A DNA stretch of 47,600 nucleotides from Opitutia bacterium (GTDB taxonomy: Bacteria; Verrucomicrobiota; Verrucomicrobiia; Opitutales; Opitutaceae). The stretch spans positions 1 to 47,600 of the forward strand of contig NSIG01000030.1 in the NCBI GenBank assembly GCA_002737275.1, in the 5' to 3' direction. This document shows, piece by piece, positions 45,914 to 47,600 of this stretch; the stretch's first letter is position 1, and every line of letters starts with the position of its first letter. The notes beneath the pieces are model-generated. The model did no database searches and was not told the DNA's origin. It saw only the letters and a list, made by a program, of their open reading frames with translations. A program made the position numbers and the translations under genes.

Positions 45914-47137
45914 TCAGGGAGCGGGTGGAGACCAGAGTCGCCACCGTTCGGCGAGGGCCGCCCGACGGCCAAAGTTTAAGAGGGGCTGCCGGAATTGCGG
46001 ATCGTCGCCGTGGCGCAGCGCTTCGACCAAAAGGGGCAGCAGGCGCACGCGATCGGCGGCTTCGATGTCCTGTTTGGGCCACTGCTTCGCCGGATCGGCA
46101 AAGGGCGCGACGTAGCGCAGCGCGGCGCGCAGACTGCGACCATCCGCTGTCGAAAACCCCCACAGATCCACCCCGACATTTTCGCCGAAGCGCGCGAGGA
46201 GCAGCAAAGCTTCCAGATTGAAGAGCGAGTAGTTGAGGGATTTGGTGCGCTCGAGTTCAAGGGGCTGGCGGCCATCGGATTCGATCTGGCGGGCGATGCG
46301 CTTGGCCGGCGCCGCCGCGAGGATTTTTTTCGCGTCGTCGGTGCGGCCGAGGGCAAGCGCGAGCGCCACCGCCTGCACGTCACACCACGAGCCGTGGTTG
46401 TTTTCCGCCGCGGCTTCGTCTCGGCCGTTTTTGCTCGTGGTGAGCCAACCGTAATACGCCGACAGCCACGCGGCCATCGCGGTGGCGTCTTGCGCCGTCC
46501 TCGCGGGCGAGCCGGCGAGCAGCGCGAGGCCATCGATCAAATTGAGGAGGCCTCGCGACTCGATGATGCCGATCCCGCGGCCGTGATTGATTCCGGGAAT
46601 GGCTTGGGCGTGCTCAAGATTCGGGTTCATGCGCGTGGCAGGATCGAGAAACCAGGTGCGCGTGAGCACCGCGGCCTTCTGCGCATAGCGCTCGTCGCCC
46701 GTGAAGAAGTAGGCCAAGCCAAGAGTCTCGACCGCCGTGCACGTGTCGCCGAAGGCCGTGCGGTCGGTGCCCTTGCGTGCGGTGGGGTTCAACTTGCCGT
46801 CATCGCGGATATAGGGGAGTCCGTCGGGTTTCTTCGGGTCGGGCCACCAGTAGGGCGCGAAACTGAAATAGTCGTGCTTGTCGCCGCTCGCGCCAGTGAG
46901 CGTCTTGTCGAGCACCGAGGCGGGTTTGCGCTGCAGGAGCTTGTCGGCCTCGGCCCGAAGCCGGGCGAGCGGGGCCGCTCGACGCACGTCACCACCCGCA
47001 AGTTCGGCCCGCGCGGCCACCAAGGCGTCGGCCCGAAGCGAAATGGTGCGCGGAGCCTCGGCTGCCCGCGTGACGGTCAAACCGGCGAGGGCGACGGAAG
47101 CAACGATGACGATGAGGCGGCGCAGGAGGTGAGACAC
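45914..47137 (-). CDS. Alginate lyase family protein, secreted
   Basis: DYFSFAPYWWPDPKKPDGLPYIRDDGKLNP; YAQKAAVLTRTWFLDPATRMNPNLEHAQAIPG; ENNHGSWCDVQ. GTG at 47137. Confidence 0.9.
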   Translation of the reverse strand: MSHLLRRLIVIVASVALAGLTVTRAAEAPRTISLRADALVAARAELAGGDVRRAAPLARLRAEADKLLQRKPASVLDKTLTGASGDKHDYFSFAPYWWPDPKKPDGLPYIRDDGKLNPTARKGTDRTAFGDTCTAVETLGLAYFFTGDERYAQKAAVLTRTWFLDPATRMNPNLEHAQAIPGINHGRGIGIIESRGLLNLIDGLALLAGSPARTAQDATAMAAWLSAYYGWLTTSKNGRDEAAAENNHGSWCDVQAVALALALGRTDDAKKILAAAPAKRIARQIESDGRQPLELERTKSLNYSLFNLEALLLLARFGENVGVDLWGFSTADGRSLRAALRYVAPFADPAKQWPKQDIEAADRVRLLPLLVEALRHGDDPQFRQPLLNFGRRAALAERWRLWSPPAP

Positions 47138-47150
47138 GGGCAAAAGCGGA

Positions 47151-47600
47151 TTAGAAGTCGGTTCGCAGCGAGAACGCGAAGGCGCGCGGATCTTCGCGGA
47201 AGCCGCGACGCACGAAGACCACGTTGGAAACGCTGTCGATATCGAGCTTGGTGGCGGTGATCGTGCGATCATCGAGTACGTTGGTGATGTTGAGCTGGTA
47301 GGTGACGCTGGCCGATTTCGGCCAGATTCCCGCGAGGCCCTTGGTCTTATATTGGAGAAACAGATCGCCGATGGAGCGGGCGTTGCCGATCAACTGACGC
47401 TCGGTCGACACCTGCACGCCGGCCACGTTGCCGCTTTGGTAGCGCCAGCCACCGCCGACCGCGAGGCCCTTGAGTTGTCCAGAACTGAGAGTGTAGCGCG
47501 TCCACAGGTTGGCCTTGTGCGGCCGGTTCCCGTAGGATTGCTGATCTTCAAGGCGTAGCCGTGTGAGCTCGGCATCGGACTGGGCGATGCGCTGCCCGAC
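47151..47600 (-). CDS. TonB-dependent receptor C-terminus, truncated by window edge
   Basis: Frame open to the edge: RPHKANLWTRYTLSSGQLKGLAVGGGWRYQSGN...SVTYQLNITNVLDDRTIT...RGFREDPRAFAFSLRTDF*. Confidence 0.88.
   Translation of the reverse strand, partial: VGQRIAQSDAELTRLRLEDQQSYGNRPHKANLWTRYTLSSGQLKGLAVGGGWRYQSGNVAGVQVSTERQLIGNARSIGDLFLQYKTKGLAGIWPKSASVTYQLNITNVLDDRTITATKLDIDSVSNVVFVRRGFREDPRAFAFSLRTDF

Noticed and set aside
45888-46163. N-terminal extension of the IolB ORF
   Set aside because: Out-of-frame reading of the alginate lyase gene; ATG 45887 gives the proper protein.
1-47600. tRNA, rRNA, integrase, transposase or prophage signatures
   Set aside because: None recognised by eye; a tRNAscan/Rfam/ISfinder run would be needed to confirm absence.

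Overview
The window is GC-rich and looks like one chromosomal stretch of a heterotrophic bacterium. Several families, and repeat motifs I recall from Opitutaceae, suggest Verrucomicrobiota, but this is not proven from sequence alone. I find about 39 protein-coding genes, 5 disrupted genes, 3 intrinsic terminators and several short repeat families. No rRNA, tRNA, CRISPR array, integrase, transposase or phage module was recognised. Most content is housekeeping or metabolic: TerC, SbtA/SbtB, DCC-family, PatB/MalY, DusB, MarC, RarD, SGNH hydrolase, FKBP, UDG, DEAD-box helicase, RRM protein, Upp, penicillin acylase, MalQ, M28 peptidase, sulfatase, and a uronate/alginate-type locus at the right edge. 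I found no convincing wholly new system. The best leads are: (i) an Hsp20 gene with an in-frame amber at codon 8; (ii) a DUF1016/PDDEXK nuclease gene kept in one frame but broken by three stops and carrying embedded palindromes; (iii) a frame-scrambled gene whose [K/R]-L-[K/R]-P motifs lie in three frames; (iv) a chimeric decayed lipoprotein/outer-membrane gene; (v) a heptanucleotide array inside a BadF-type kinase; (vi) a REP-like inverted repeat and two other inverted-repeat families; (vii) a DUF5069-gluconokinase fusion; (viii) an anti-sigma-like/LOV-like PAS protein lacking the photoactive Cys. Family assignments come from recognised motifs, not database searches.
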